NCBI GenBank assembly: GCA_032622095.1
Contig: CP136061.1
Coordinates: 214,612,373-214,676,372, forward strand
Origin: Siphonodentalium dalli
Taxonomy: Eukaryota; Mollusca; Scaphopoda; Gadilida; Siphonodentaliidae
DNA: 64,000 bases
Reading direction: 5' to 3'
Positions 22,654 to 34,039 of this stretch are shown piece after piece. Under the pieces are notes generated by a model that saw only the letters and a list, made by a program, of their open reading frames with translations, was not told the DNA's origin and searched no databases. A program made the translations under genes and the position numbers. Each line of letters begins with the position of its first letter. Position 1 is the first letter of the stretch.

Positions 22654-23001
22654 GCATCTTGTCGATATGATTTATTGCGGACCATAAAGACTCTAGTATT
22701 TGTTTTACTTTAGATTATATCATTAATTCAAGAACACATTGTGGATATTATTTATTAAGGACCATAACTACAGAGTGTTGTTTTTATTTAAGTTATATCG
22801 TATGTTCATCAACATTTCTATCGCAAAGTACACGAGTAGAAGTCGTACAGTCTTATTAAAACTAGACCTAATTTTCATTACTTTCAAGAGTTGACTGTAA
22901 GGAAACCTTGATCTAGTTATTACTAGACTGGAAGTCGTATAGTGCTGGCTCCTGGTGCCAATAATATACGACTTCTATATGTACGTCTAATTACAAAACG
23001 G
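22654..23001. other. No gene seen
   Basis: A loosely repeated word, GATATNATTTATTNNGGACCATAA, occurs near 22665 and 22743. A diverged inverted pair around AGTCGTATAG and ATACGACTTC lies at 22927-22975. Confidence 0.35.
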
Positions 23002-23373
23002 TTAACCCTTTATCCAACAAACCGGCCAAAAACGGCCAAATAAAGCTGCAACAGCCTAAATTATCTTGGGTCTGTCTCAATAAAACCATACAAATATGGA
23101 TATCATTGGAACCGACTCCTTGACCACATTGTGATAGTTACAGTTATGCCCTGTGCCAATGCATTCTCTTATATATGCGAGTCGACCATAGGTCGCCTCG
23201 CATATATAAGAGAATGCATTGGCCTAAAAAAAATTATAATTTTTTCTTACATTTGTCAACAATTAATATGTGTTAAGCCAATGCATTCTCTTATATATGC
23301 GAGGCGACCTATGGTCGACTCGCATATATAAGTGAATGCATTGGCACAGGGTCGTTCTGTTGGGTAAAGGGTT
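23002..23373 (+). mobile_element. Family P element P3
   Basis: TTAACCCTTTATCCAACA is at the left and TGTTGGGTAAAGGGTTAA at the right. It belongs to the subfamily with AGCTGCAACAGCC and TTATCTTGGGTC, shared with P6 and P8. The AT spacer between the two hairpins is shortened. Confidence 0.9.
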
Positions 23374-23534
23374 AAGCAATACTATACACGTCACATTTGC
23401 TTTCTAATAAGATGGGATTTGTATTGGTTTTACTTTATCTTTGTATGATATCAATAGATGAGGTCTCGCTGTTTCGTCACTTCTATACACACACATTGAT
23501 GTGTTGACCTCAGAGTATTTCCACACATGGTTTG

Positions 23535-23826
23535 TTAACCATTTCATGACGGGAGCTGCGCTGGTGTATAGCATTGAAGATCATGTGCCATTGCATTCTC
23601 TTATATATGATAGTCTATCGTATAGGGAGCCTCGCATATTAAGAGAATGCAATTCAATGCATATGCACTGGCTTATATGGTCAGGGTAAATATTGGTATA
23701 GGTCAATTCATTCACTTATACAGTGTATATATGCGAGGCGCCCTATGGGCTACTCGCGTATATAAGATAATACATTGGCACAGGGTTTTCGCAAACTTTC
23801 AGGAAGCTCCAGTAATAAAAGTGTTG
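23535..23826 (+). mobile_element. Family Q element Q5
   Basis: The left end is TTAACCATTTCATGACGGGA. The right end, GGAAGCTCCAGTAATAAAAG, has lost its TTAA. Two hairpins are present. The right-hand tip is close to CGCCC-TAT-GGGC, again paired. Confidence 0.7.
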
Positions 23827-24018
23827 AAAAAACTATAACCAAGTCCCAAGCTGCAGTGATGTATTTGCGTTGGGCGTGAGTAATAGTATAGTAGTGATAT
23901 ATAAGGCTTCCTATGAATATTATCCGCGCTTCCTATTGCCGACTTTGAGTTTGTGCTAAAGATGTATTATCTTTTCATATAACAATTTTAAAATAGTTTC
24001 GTGGATATAAAATACAAA

Positions 24019-24438
24019 ATATGAATTGAAAACCCATGTCCGGAAACGCTTCTATCAATTAATATTGATTTTATTCCGAATATTTTATTATAAAATGAGA
24101 TGATTATAAGTGGGACCGTTTATTGTTCTACTTTCAGAACAGACCATTCGGGCGATATCATATAGCGATATAGATCATTAGGGTGTTCACATAGCTAAGC
24201 CCCGAACGTTAAATGTCCCAGATTGATTGTTTTTATTGTTTATTACATAGTTATAAGCGATAATGAGTCTAATTAACGTATATTTGTGACAAAATTAGAG
24301 AATACAATTTCTGGTCTCCGTTAACAGTAACCCCATAGTGTTCGTTAGCTAAACAACCACACGTTTTTAACCAAGAAACTATTCGAAATATAATCAATAT
24401 TAATCGATAGAAGCATTTCCGGACAGGGGATTCATATC
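24019..24438. mobile_element. Foldback element, arms about 45-60 bp
   Basis: TGTCCGGAAACGCTTCTATC and onward (24038-24082) pairs with 24380-24425, and weaker pairing extends outward through ATGAAT/ATTCAT. The termini share the CCGGACA word with family D. There is no coding content. Confidence 0.6.
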
Positions 24439-24519
24439 TGATATGTTATACTCCGGTAACTATATAAAACATGTTTACATTTACAAAGAGATGGACCATC
24501 TTTAAGATGAACGAGTGTA

Positions 24520-24866
24520 TTAAAGACATATTATGGACTTGTTCGGATGCGTGAAACTGATAAGTTAGTACTAGGCGTTAACCTGGGGAATGTAACATTC
24601 TACTAATATCGCCGAACATTTCAAAAATATTGACCATACCAACATCATACAATGGTAAATATTTACATCTCGATTCGGGACGCAACTATCGACGATAAAC
24701 ACACACAAATGATTTCACCATCGAGAGTAATTTCATTTAATTAATATGTCATACTGACGATGTGTGTTGTCAATTTGGATTAATATTCGTAAAAATAACA
24801 ACTTTGAGCAAGATTATTCTCCATTTCTATTTGATCATCCTACCGGAGTGTTTCACATCACTTTAA
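24520..24866 (+). mobile_element. Family C element
   Basis: TTAA, AGACATATTATGGACTTGTT at the left; GGAGTGTTTCACATCACT, TTAA at the right. Both TTAA copies are intact, supporting a 4-bp target duplication. Confidence 0.75.
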
Positions 24867-26163
24867 TAATCCTATCTACCATTATTATGTCTGGGCTCGC
24901 CATAAACTGTCGTGCCAGGGTGGGACGCTGTGGGAGCTTGATGTATATATATCACCAGTTGAAGGAAGACTAAATTAATAAAGTCGACGTAATAATTTGT
25001 TGTCGGGTTTTTTAAACCCTCGAGAGAATTATATAGACGACGGTCATGTCATTTAGTTTTAGCTTATACCGTCGTCACATCAAATCACCAAAAAGGTCAC
25101 ACAGTCGATATTCAAAGAACTTGTTATTCGTATGTCATGAATATCATCATTAAAGACCCGTGCTAATCATCTCGAATTCCCAAGAGCATATTAGTGTAAG
25201 CCCCAGTTCCCCATATATTGTAGGAGTATACGCCCCCGGTTCTATCTAGTGTATGTGTATACACTGCTGAGCCACCGACCCTAACAAAGTTATATGCGCT
25301 ACCATGCAAGTTAAACCTGTTTAAAAATCCCTGTCGGCGCTAACAGGATCTGATATTTATAGCTTGAGATACGATCTCCGTATACTAGCAACGCTAAGAC
25401 TGTTAAAAAAATTAAATATAGTTTTAAAGAGCGTTTTTTTTTTGCTAAAAAATGGTAATGGTATAATATCTTAAGGATCGGTGGAGTGTTAAACTTGGAA
25501 TTTCCAACTGCACCGACTATGGTACAAATTTGTGTAGGTTAAAGGGAAGCAAGGTCTTCGGCATTCTAAGTGGGTTCGCTATAGAGCACGCGAGTCTTTA
25601 AACAACTAAATATCGTCAAGTACATTACAAAATAGAATCACTTTGGTCTTATTTTAAATATTATGTACACAGCGGAATTATCTATAAAACTCAAATGAGT
25701 CAAATAAGATGCCAAGGTTTTATCAAAACTTGATGATAAACGTCGGAAAATGTCAAAGCATTGAAAAATAATCTCAAAATCGTATTAAGACTAATTTATT
25801 TGAACTTACTACACCTTTAGCGATGTTTATTGACAAATCACTGTAACAGTTCTGTTTACAAAACAATGGTTTCAACCGAGAAATGTCGTTATTGGGGAAC
25901 TATGCATAAAAAAAATTAATAGAAGAACAATTGTTTTATATGTGTTCTAAATTCTTAGTAGCGATGTTTTTATAGACTTTTTGCCACATTTATCATGCAC
26001 TGCCATTACCTTGGGTGTCGTTAAACACTTAATTTTCTTCCCACGGGTATCAATTAGCGGGAGTATCAGTATTAGTATCCAAGGAATATCCGGTATCGTT
26101 GCCCGGGTGAAAGATACAGATGACCGTCGTGATGGGTATTGTCGTTTTAAAAAGTCACATCCG
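24867..26163. other. No gene seen
   Basis: A small hairpin GACGACGGT/ACCGTCGTC lies at about 25036-25076. Otherwise it is AT-rich and unrecognised. Confidence 0.4.
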
Positions 26164-26563
26164 TTAACCCTTTACCCAACAGAACGACCCTGTGCCAATG
26201 CATTCTCTTATATATGCGAGTCGACCATAGGTCGCCTCGCATATATAAGAGAATGCATTGGCTTAACACATTAAAAATTATAAAATTGTTAAAGAATGTA
26301 AGAAAAAATGGTAAAAAGTGTTTAAAAAAGATTTTTTTTAGGCCAATGCATTCTCTTATATATGCGAGGCGACCTAAGGTCGACTCGCATATATAAGAGA
26401 ATGCATTGGCACAGGGCATAACTGTAACGATCACAATGTGGTCAAGGAGCCGGTTCCAATGATATCCATATTTGTATGGTTCTATTGAGACAGACCGAAG
26501 ATATTTTAGGCTGCTGAAGCTTTATTTGGCCGGGTTTGGCCGGTTTGTTGGGTAAAGGGTTAA
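26164..26563 (-). mobile_element. Family P element P4
   Basis: It has intact TTAA at both ends and both hairpins, the second with loop TAA instead of TAT. The long arm is on the right. Confidence 0.92.
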
Positions 26564-26680
26564 AACAACAATAAACAGAAAGAATATTAAAATAAATAGA
26601 CAGCTTTTGTTATTATACCAATCATAGGATATCGTATAGATAGCATTGTATTGTCAAGATCGTACGCCTTGTATAGGATA
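26564..26680 (-). mobile_element. Family A-like fragment
   Basis: CAGAAAGAATATTAAAATAA, ATAGACAGCTTTTGTTAT and ACCAATCATAGGATATC match the inner left part of family A at about 2775-2835 and 28605-28660. The ends are missing. Confidence 0.4.
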
Positions 26681-26859
26681 CAGTGCAGTGAGTAAAGAGT
26701 ACGATATAAGCAAAACACAAAATTCGCCACGGTGTTGTGTGTTTTCCTTATCACACACTATCTACGTGATGTATATACATGTATACAGATGCTCGCTTCA
26801 CACAAAGTGTATTTTGTGGATAGTATCGCATTCATACCACCACTATTTGAAGAATATTA

Positions 26860-26987
26860 CTTGGTTTGTTTGATATTAGGCCCGATATCAGCCCGAGATA
26901 ACCTCATAACAGGCTGAGACCGAATGTCGAAGGCTGATATAAGGTTACCGATGGCTGATATCAGGCCAATAACATCAAACCAACCAA
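26860..26987. repeat. Inverted repeat, arms about 37-43 bp
   Basis: ACTTGGTTTGTTTGATATTA followed by GGCC and GATATCAGCC pairs with GGCTGATATCAGGCC followed by CATCAAACCAACCAAGT. The loop is about 48 bp. It is a probable small foldback element. Confidence 0.65.
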
Positions 26988-27104
26988 GTGATATCCTGTT
27001 TATTATTTAGTTCGACTCTTAGTAACTTACAACTCTTTCGTATGAGTGACGTCGCAAAAATGGATACATACACGTTATTTTATAGTAGTGAAGTAGATTT
27101 TCGG

Positions 27105-27253
27105 CATGTCGTAAATCCATATTACTCGGATTGGAGATGTCGTAAATCGATATTACTCGGATTGGAGATGTCGTAAATCGATATTACTCGGATTGGAGAT
27201 GTCGTAAATCCATATTACTCGGATTGGAAATGTCGTAAATCGATATTACTCGG
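27105..27253 (+). repeat. 31-bp tandem repeat, about 5 units
   Basis: The unit combines GATGTCGTAAATCGATATTA and CTCGGATTGGA. Variation is limited to a few positions (ATCC for ATCG, GGAAATG for GGAGATG). There are no spacers and no frame is favoured. Confidence 0.85.
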
Positions 27254-27408
27254 TTTAAGTGCGATAAATTACAACCTTCAACCAAGGCCATGCGTACCTT
27301 TAAGTTTGTTTTGAGGCTTCATATGGAGAAACGATACGCGATATATACGCGCCAACTCTTGGTCACAATCCTATTGTTTTACACTTGTTTCCACTTGAGT
27401 ATACATTT
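27254..27408. other. Left flank of element J
   Basis: About 27325-27408 is paralogous to 29100-29172, useful as an empty-site comparison for J. Confidence 0.5.
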
Positions 27409-27845
27409 GTGACCCGCCATATCAAATCCAGTCGTAAGTCGGGATTTTTTTACCCTGTGCCAATGCATTCTCTTATATATGCGAGTCGACCATAGGTCGC
27501 CTCGCATATATAAGAGAATGCATTGACCTAACAATTTTTTATCATTTTTTTAAAATAAATGTTTCTTACAATTTTTAGGACACCCTGCAGGGAGCCCCAC
27601 ACATATATAGAAGCATATAGAAGAGTGTCGTCTGCTCATGTTTGTCTGGGGCTCTGTATGGGTGAAATTATAAAATTGCTAAAGAATACAAGAAAAAATT
27701 ATTAAAATTGTAAAAAATTGTTAGGCCAATGCATTCTCTTATATATGCGAGGCGACCTATGATCGACTCGCATATATAACAGAATGCATTGGCACAGGGT
27801 AAAAAAAAATCCCGACTTACGACTGAATTTGATATGGCGGGTCAC
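27409..27845. mobile_element. Element J: unrelated ends carrying the P-type hairpin pair
   Basis: Perfect to near-perfect 50-bp inverted ends start GTGACCCGCCATATCAAATC and run into a T (or A) run, then CCCTGTG and the first hairpin. The second hairpin and CACAGGG mirror them. The flanks repeat ATTT. The middle holds about 110 bp of unrelated sequence (CCTGCAGGGAGCCCC near 27582). The ends bear no resemblance to family P or Q, yet the hairpins are the same. Confidence 0.8.
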
Positions 27846-28059
27846 ATTTACGCGATTAACCTATTCTTATATAAGAGACTTTCGTTTAATCACTATTGTT
27901 GAAACCGAATCACCTAATCTGATATATGAATATCGTTGTGCTACAATGCCGAATGGTCGTTTCATGTACTATCAAGTACATTGTGAAAAACTCCACAGTT
28001 ATCCCTAAACGACCTAGATTATGATAAAACTGAAAAATTGGTATATTATTTGTCTATAT
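27846..28059. other. Right flank of element J; no gene
   Basis: The part to about 27910 (CGCGATTAACCTATTCTTAT, ATTGTTGAAACCGAA) matches 29172-29225. Nothing beyond that is recognised. Confidence 0.4.
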
Positions 28060-28275
28060 GGGCCATAAAAGTAGTTTATTTCGATCATAAGACCGTGGCG
28101 AAGCTATGGATTGCATTACTTGAGGTGCTAACAAGATAGAGTTACCCTTCTTAAAATGCTTTTGTCATGCTCCGAACTTTTTTGCGCGAATTTATGTTCT
28201 AAAAATGGACCATAAAATCGTCCCGCGGATGTTATTAGAAATACTTTAAATTATTGATTGATATAAACTTTTCCG
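28060..28275 (-). repeat. Family D repeat, second copy
   Basis: Shares GTAGTTTATT, AGATAGAGTTACCCTTCTT, TTTATGTTCTAAAAATGG-like and TTTTCCGGACA words with 16874-17110. Confidence 0.45.
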
Positions 28276-28364
28276 GACAACTGACCTAGATTCATATATA
28301 TTATGTTATACCCCGGAATATATATAAAACTTTCCGGAAAGAATTAGACTATCTTTAATGCTGC

Positions 28365-28578
28365 TTAACCCTTTCAGTACGGGAGCAGCGCTTGTGCAGC
28401 ATTAAAGACCCTGTGTCAGCGCATTCTCTTATATATACGAGCATCGCATATATATAAGAGAATTCACTGGCTTGCAAGGTCAATGTAAATATTGTTAGGC
28501 CACTGTATTATCTTATATTTTTGATGCTTCGTATGGGAGACTCGCATATATAAAAGAATGCATTGGCACAGGGTTTTC
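28365..28578 (+). mobile_element. Family Q element Q6, 3' truncated
   Basis: TTAACCCTTTCAGTACGGGA begins the element. Two diverged hairpins follow. After CACAGGGTTTTCAC the sequence passes directly into the interior of a family A element, so the right end is lost. Confidence 0.65.
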
Positions 28579-29012
28579 ACCTCCGTCAAAAACCGCCATA
28601 AATAGAAATAATAATAAAATATAGACAGACCTTGTTCTTATACCAATCAGAAATATGGCATAAATAGTATGTTATTGTCAAATGTTTTTCTTTTGTTATG
28701 TAAACAAAAGCAAAAAACGTTCGGAATCTGGCTTTTGTTTAGATGCGGATATGGTAAACATAAAGAGCGTTATTTGTTACTGTTTTCCTGATATGGAAAT
28801 AATAAAGAGCGTTTATATCTTTTGTGGGTGATTAACCAACATAATTGCGCTGTGTTATGTACACCATCGTACGTCTTGACGACAATATACTATTTACGCG
28901 CTGATTATGTTTGGCATATGAACAAAACTATATATTTTTTAATATTCCTTCTGTTGATGGCGATTTGAACAAATATGAATATTTCTGCAAGGAACGCCGC
29001 CCGTGCCTTTAA
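28579..29012 (+). mobile_element. Family A element A2, 5' truncated
   Basis: It starts inside the family at CCGTCAAAAACCGCC. It retains both AAAGAGCG motifs and ends GCCCGTGCCT then TTAA. The left end was probably lost where it meets Q6. Confidence 0.65.
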
Positions 29013-29024
29013 GACATTACTTTT

Positions 29025-29043
29025 CACACACACACACACACAC
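29025..29043 (+). repeat. (CA)n microsatellite
   Basis: Nine to ten uninterrupted CA units. Confidence 0.85.
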
Positions 29044-29079
29044 GCTGCTATTCTTTTGGATAACCGGATATCAGTTTAA

Positions 29080-29240
29080 CGTTTAAGGATTAACAGTGCG
29101 AAACGATAAGATACACGCCAATGCTTTGTCATAGTCATGTGTTGACACTCCTTTCCACTGATACATTTTCACGATTAATTACCTTATTCTTAATTTCATT
29201 GAATTATCATTGTTGAAACCGAAGCGGTTCTCATTAAATG
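29080..29240 (+). repeat. Paralogue of the element J target region
   Basis: GAAACGATAAGATACACGCC, ACTGATACATTTTCACGAT and ATTGTTGAAACCGAAGC match the two flanks of J (27325-27408 and 27842-27915) but lack the insertion. It therefore shows the pre-insertion arrangement. Confidence 0.6.
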
Positions 29241-30390
29241 TGCCCCAACGACCACAGCGCCCATACATATATACATACATACATACACACATTACATTCA
29301 TTTCTTATATCTATATAGCTTTTTGATTTATATTCCCATAAAAAGCTGAGTGTATTCTTATTTATTTTAACAAAATCTGCCGAGAATTTGAGACTAGCCC
29401 ACGCAGCACATTAAGTCAGCCCAATATAAAATTTCCAAGCACTTAGCAACGATAAAGTGATCGATATAAATAACTGGCTTCAAATGCAATTCGGCTGAAC
29501 TTTGAAAAGCACGCCCAATAATTCTGCTGACCGCTTTTAGTGATTATGTCATATTAGGTCAAGAATTTGTGACGTCGTGTTCGTGGTACGGTCTGTGTTA
29601 TGAAACGGGTGACTCAATTGGCCGTTGACCAATCACCAAACATGATTTAGTGTAACTCAGACGGGCTACGTAAATATTATAAAATGCCTGGTGATTTGTT
29701 TCAAGGTGTTATACGGGTACAGTGTGACGACTCTATGTAGTACCCCTAAACTAACACGCGGATGTGGTACCTAGTTAAGTAAGAACGTAGATCATCTAAA
29801 TGTACTGGCTTACTGTTCTATTAACACATAACCATATTGACCCATAACCATATTGACCCAGTTCTATATTTTCTAGACACTAAAGTACAAGCATTCGAAC
29901 TGCGACGACCCAAGCCCCCTAATAATCCAATTATTAAGTAATATCGTATACAACGTTCGGAATTCGAACAGCCATCAAAACCACCAGGAATAAACGAGCT
30001 CCATTAATTTTTACAGTGGTGTGACCGGCACCCACGCTCCGTCAATGAACATAGAAAGTTGGCACTCATACACAGGCGATAACGGAAGCGGTAACATCAA
30101 AGCTTTGCTTCCGGGTGATAAACTACCAACGATCTGTCGCAGTGTATTTTCGTTATTACAGGGGTCACGGTGAATCATGAAGTGCGTTGTTGTTTATATT
30201 AGATTATTGGGATCAATTTTATTTTATGTGCTGTACATAAATATGTCAAGTATATTAGCCTTTGGTATTAGTAGACAAGCTACATTAGACGATGATTTGC
30301 CAATTTCTATCAAGGATCACCGCACCAGGAGTAACAGTCGTCACACTCTACCAGAACTGTAACAGAACTATTCTACCGAATGTTCATATT
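29241..30390. other. No gene seen; small repeats
   Basis: An (ATAC)n run is at 29262-29290, and an 18-bp word CATAACCATATTGACCCA is duplicated at 29826-29861. The frame at 30177-30362 is unrecognised. Confidence 0.4.
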
Positions 30391-30668
30391 GCGGTGAAGG
30401 TAGCGGGGTAATGTCGCAAGAGCTATACTCGTCCTTGACCTCGATAAATGGTATACTCGTATAGGGCCCGCATCTATAATCTCAAATCGACTCCATTCCA
30501 CCCGCATGTGCAATTTGACTTATATAATTTTATCAAGATGTTCCACCCACTTTGGCGTTCTAGAAACCACCGAAAAAGACCCGTTAATTAGTTGAATATA
30601 ACGTGACTGCAAATTCTGAGGTGAAGGTCGAGTATAGCTCTTGCGACATTACCCCTCTACCTGCGGTG
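30391..30668. mobile_element. Foldback element, arms about 40 bp
   Basis: GGGGTAATGTCGCAAGAGCT then ATACTCG (30405-30431) pairs perfectly with 30629-30655. Imperfect pairing extends through GCGGTGAAGGTAG. The central 200 bp is non-coding. Confidence 0.65.
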
Positions 30669-30803
30669 AAAGTATGTTATGTTAAAGGGACACAATGCAC
30701 TCGCAGTGGGTAAATGAGCAAAAAATTATAAAAGCGCATTAGGGCCATCCGAAAAAACCACCGCACCCCTCCAATATACAAATACACAGCTCGTTACGGC
30801 TTG

Positions 30804-30889
30804 CAAGTCGTTATAACGACTTCCAACAATTCGTTATATCGAGTTTCAACTCATTATAACCAGTTGTTGGAAGTCGTTATAACGACTTG
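30804..30889. repeat. Nested palindrome: hairpin whose arms are palindromes
   Basis: The perfect 18-bp palindrome AAGTCGTTATAACGACTT occurs at 30805-30822 and 30871-30888. The two sit within 26-bp arms (30804-30829 and 30864-30889) that are reverse complements of each other. Related words (CTCGTTACGGC, TCGTTATATCGAG, AAGTCGCTATAAAGAC) flank them. Confidence 0.85.
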
Positions 30890-31168
30890 TATAAATAAAT
30901 ACAAGTCGCTATAAAGACGTGCGTGTGCTCGGATAGCAGAACTTCGGTGCAATGGAATCGGGCATGACAGTGTGTATCTGGGTCTAGATGTCCCTTGTCA
31001 AAATGTCATTGGCTAAGTTTAATGTTACTATTTCGGCTATCAACGACTTTGAGATCCTATCCGACAACAAATCGTCGAAAATGTCTTTCGTGAAATTCCA
31101 AGTTTGGAGGCACCCATCCCAAAGAGCATACCCAACACATCCCCGGTTATAACAGCACCCATAAAATC
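30890..31168. other. No gene seen
   Basis: Unremarkable sequence up to the P5 element. Confidence 0.4.
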
Positions 31169-31567
31169 TTAACCCTTTACCCAACAGAAGGGCCCTGTGC
31201 CAATGCATTCTCTTATATATGCGAGTCGACCATAGGTCGCCTCGCATATATAAGAGAATGCATTGGCTTAACACATTAAAAATTATAAAATTGTTAAAGA
31301 ATGTAAGAAAAAATGGTAAAAAGTGTTAAAAAAAGATTTTTTTAGGCCAATGCATTCTCTTATATATGCGAGGCGACCTATGGTCGACTCGCATATATAA
31401 GAGAATGCATTGGCACAGGGCATAAATCTAACTATCACAATGTGGTCAATGAGCCGATTCCAATGATATCCATATTTGTATGGTTCTATTGAGACAGACC
31501 GAAGATATTTTAGGCTGTTGAAGCTTTATTTGGCCGGTTTTGGCCGGTTTGTTGGGTAAAGGGTTAA
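31169..31567 (-). mobile_element. Family P element P5
   Basis: Complete copy with TTAA at both ends and both hairpins intact. The long arm is on the right (GGCCGGTTTTGGCCGGTTTG). Confidence 0.93.
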
Positions 31568-31613
31568 AATTTGCGACGTGCAGCGAATGAGATCCTGTAA
31601 AACCAACAAATTC

Positions 31614-31710
31614 GAACGCCGTATCATAAACCCACATGAACGCCGTATCATAAACCCACATGAACGCCGTATCATAAACCCACATGAACGCCGTATCATA
31701 AACCCACATG
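31614..31710 (+). repeat. 24-bp tandem repeat, 4 units, identical
   Basis: Four identical copies of a unit containing GAACGCCGTATCATAAACCC then ACAT. The length is a multiple of three, so all frames stay open (plus-strand repeat RRIINPHE). The flanks show no gene. Perfect identity implies recent expansion. Confidence 0.9.
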
Positions 31711-32363
31711 CTGCTCCAAGATACCATTTTATATCTATCACTCACTCAATCGACCCCTTCCCACTTATTAGTCCCCCCAATCAATCCTTTCCACCATCTA
31801 CATATGTGCTGTCGGTTGTCCTAGTTATATATATTATATAATATATAAAATACTCATTAGACCCCACCACAGATGTATAATATATCATCGTTAACACCCT
31901 TTTTTATATTCACGTACGCTATATTCTACCGGTCCTACAAAATCCTTATATAAATCCAAAATACATTGTTATATTCATGTGTTTATGTACCATTTGCAGG
32001 GAGCGGAGGTCCATGTAAGTTTTCCAGAACGTGTCCACCTATCCCTTATATATTATGTATATATTCTCTGTACATTATTATATTTAAACTATGTGAAAAT
32101 CAAACATCACCCAAGCCACATATGCCACCCACAGGTATATACCTGGAACAAAATTACCCCACCCCGAAATATATCTGATTAAACGCCAAACATCCTAGTT
32201 GTACTGCTATATATCATCTACCAACGTGCCTGAATGTCATAGCTAAACGTTGGTAGTTTAACATATAAGTCTAAAGTTCATTATAAGAACGGAATTTTAG
32301 TCCTTAAACTGGATGGACTGAAAAAAATAAAGGTACCCGGGTCTTGGCCACATTGTCTCTCTT
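31711..32363. other. No gene seen
   Basis: TA-rich tract at 31827-31855. Short open frames in two overlapping registers at 31966-32182 are unrecognised. Confidence 0.4.
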
Positions 32364-32729
32364 GTGTACTTTTGGGAGTGGTGTCATTTTGTTCCCGGTA
32401 TAAATACAGATGATGCCACCCCCACAGAGACAGTGGCTATTAAAGCACTACCGGCGGTGCTGCTATCTCCGTACTGGGTATTTGATTTAGAGGGTAAAAT
32501 GTGTCTCAATCAATTTGTCTCCATTGCAAGCGCCACGATCGCCCATTGTTGCAGTCCATGTCCACGGAAGCGGAAGCGGAAAATAGAACCGGAAAAACCA
32601 TTAATATTTAAACGTGTTACTTCTCAAAATAAACGGATGACACCATGCAGCGCGGGGGTGTCAGATCAACGTAAAGCACAACTTCAATATCACGAAGTAA
32701 CATTTTTCTATAGGCTTCGCTGGGGGTAG
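32364..32729 (+). other. Unrecognised open frame, 121 codons
   Basis: One of the longest frames outside clear repeats and a little richer in GC than its surroundings. It contains a basic cluster PRKRKRKIEPEKP that could act as a nuclear-localisation signal if translated. An acceptor-like CCACCCCCACAG and a donor-like GTAAAATG lie inside it. I recognise no domain, and a frame of this length can occur by chance in 64 kb. Confidence 0.15.
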
Positions 32730-33539
32730 GTGTCGCACACCGGGGAAATGTGTGCGACCATCATTTTCTAATGGAAAAATTACTCTATATAGTTGTCGAA
32801 TTCAAAGAGCGCAGAGCCGAAGCAGGTGACAACATATCGATTTTGTATACGTTTCATATAATTAGGGTACCCAACAGAACATTTTACACATTTTCAGTGG
32901 TTGATGTTCAGTGATGGGCAATAGACAACTGACTAACCGGGCACCAAAATAGGAATAAATGAAAATAGCATTGCGTATTTATGGGGCAAATGTTGACATT
33001 TAATATGATTCGAAATAGTTTGTTTCTGTTTTCGATCTGATTTCGTAATGGTAAAGAATGTAACGTGACGCGTCAAACATTCATGGCGATGCAGACAAAG
33101 TGTCGTGCATAAACTTTATTCAAATATATATTTCGCGAAGGTCCGCAAGCTTTAGTTCTATACAATTAATTGGCTAGAAAATAGGGAAACAATAGAAACA
33201 GCCGTTGAAGCCCAAATGATTTCTTCAATACAAGATCGCTGATTCAAAACCAAGATGAATTTGATCAAAACCCGAATAATTGGCTCAAAACCAGTTGATA
33301 TTATTTAGAAATCAAAATTATTAACTCAAAATCTATGGGCTTTATTCAAAATCTAAGTGTATTGATCAAAATGAACCATTATAAATCAATAGTTCTATGA
33401 GTGTATCATATGCATAATTAGAAGTTAGAGAGGTTCCGCTTGTGACTTCTAGCATGTATCTTGTGGCTTGGTATATTGAAACATATCATATAACGACAGT
33501 AAATGCATGAGAACACAAATAAATACTTGCAATTAAATC
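32730..33539. other. No gene seen; loose repetition of ATCAAAA words
   Basis: Between 33230 and 33385 the words GATCAAAACC, CTCAAAACC and TTCAAAATC recur every 20-35 bp, a degenerate simple repeat. Confidence 0.4.
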
Positions 33540-33950
33540 GATTGACGTTGATGGTTTTGTTGACTCGTTGCCATCTACATGTCAATGCAAAGCATCCAAG
33601 GCAAAGTTCATGATGATCAGATGAACGGATTGAATGATTAAATCCAAGAAAGCTGTTGGCGGCAATGTTTTTTTTGTTGCGGAATGACCCCAAAATGACT
33701 TGTTCCCATCTATATGTCAATGTCAACACCCATGACAAAGTTCAGTATCATCAGATATACGGTACGGACTGTAGCCCGTGCTAATGGATTGAATTTTGAA
33801 ATTCAAGATGGCCGATTTTTTTGTCGAATGACCCCAAAACGACTTGTTTCCATCTACATGTCAATGTCAACAGCCGTGACAAAATTCATATTGATCCTAC
33901 CAAAGGTATGACCTGTAGTTGGTGCTAATGGAAATTGTTGACGGAGCACA
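33540..33950 (+). repeat. Degenerate tandem repeat, about 140-bp unit (family T1)
   Basis: Three units share CATCTACATGTCAATG, ATGACAAAGTTCA, GTGCTAATGGATTGAATTTT and GAATGACCCCAAAA. A related inverted copy is at 53270-53480. The unit recurs at several sites, but its origin is unknown to me. Confidence 0.65.
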
Positions 33951-33980
33951 CACACACATACAGACATGCGCGCGCGCGTA
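33951..33980 (+). repeat. (AC)n and (CG)n microsatellites
   Basis: ACACACACACACATACAGAC followed by GCGCGCGCG. Confidence 0.8.
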
Positions 33981-34039
33981 CAATGGATACCAACCCATGA
34001 CAAACGCTCAAACTTGACAAGTCAAGTTGAACTAACATC

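Noticed and set aside
27105-27253. CRISPR-like 31-bp repeats
   Set aside because: There are no spacers between units; it is a simple tandem repeat.
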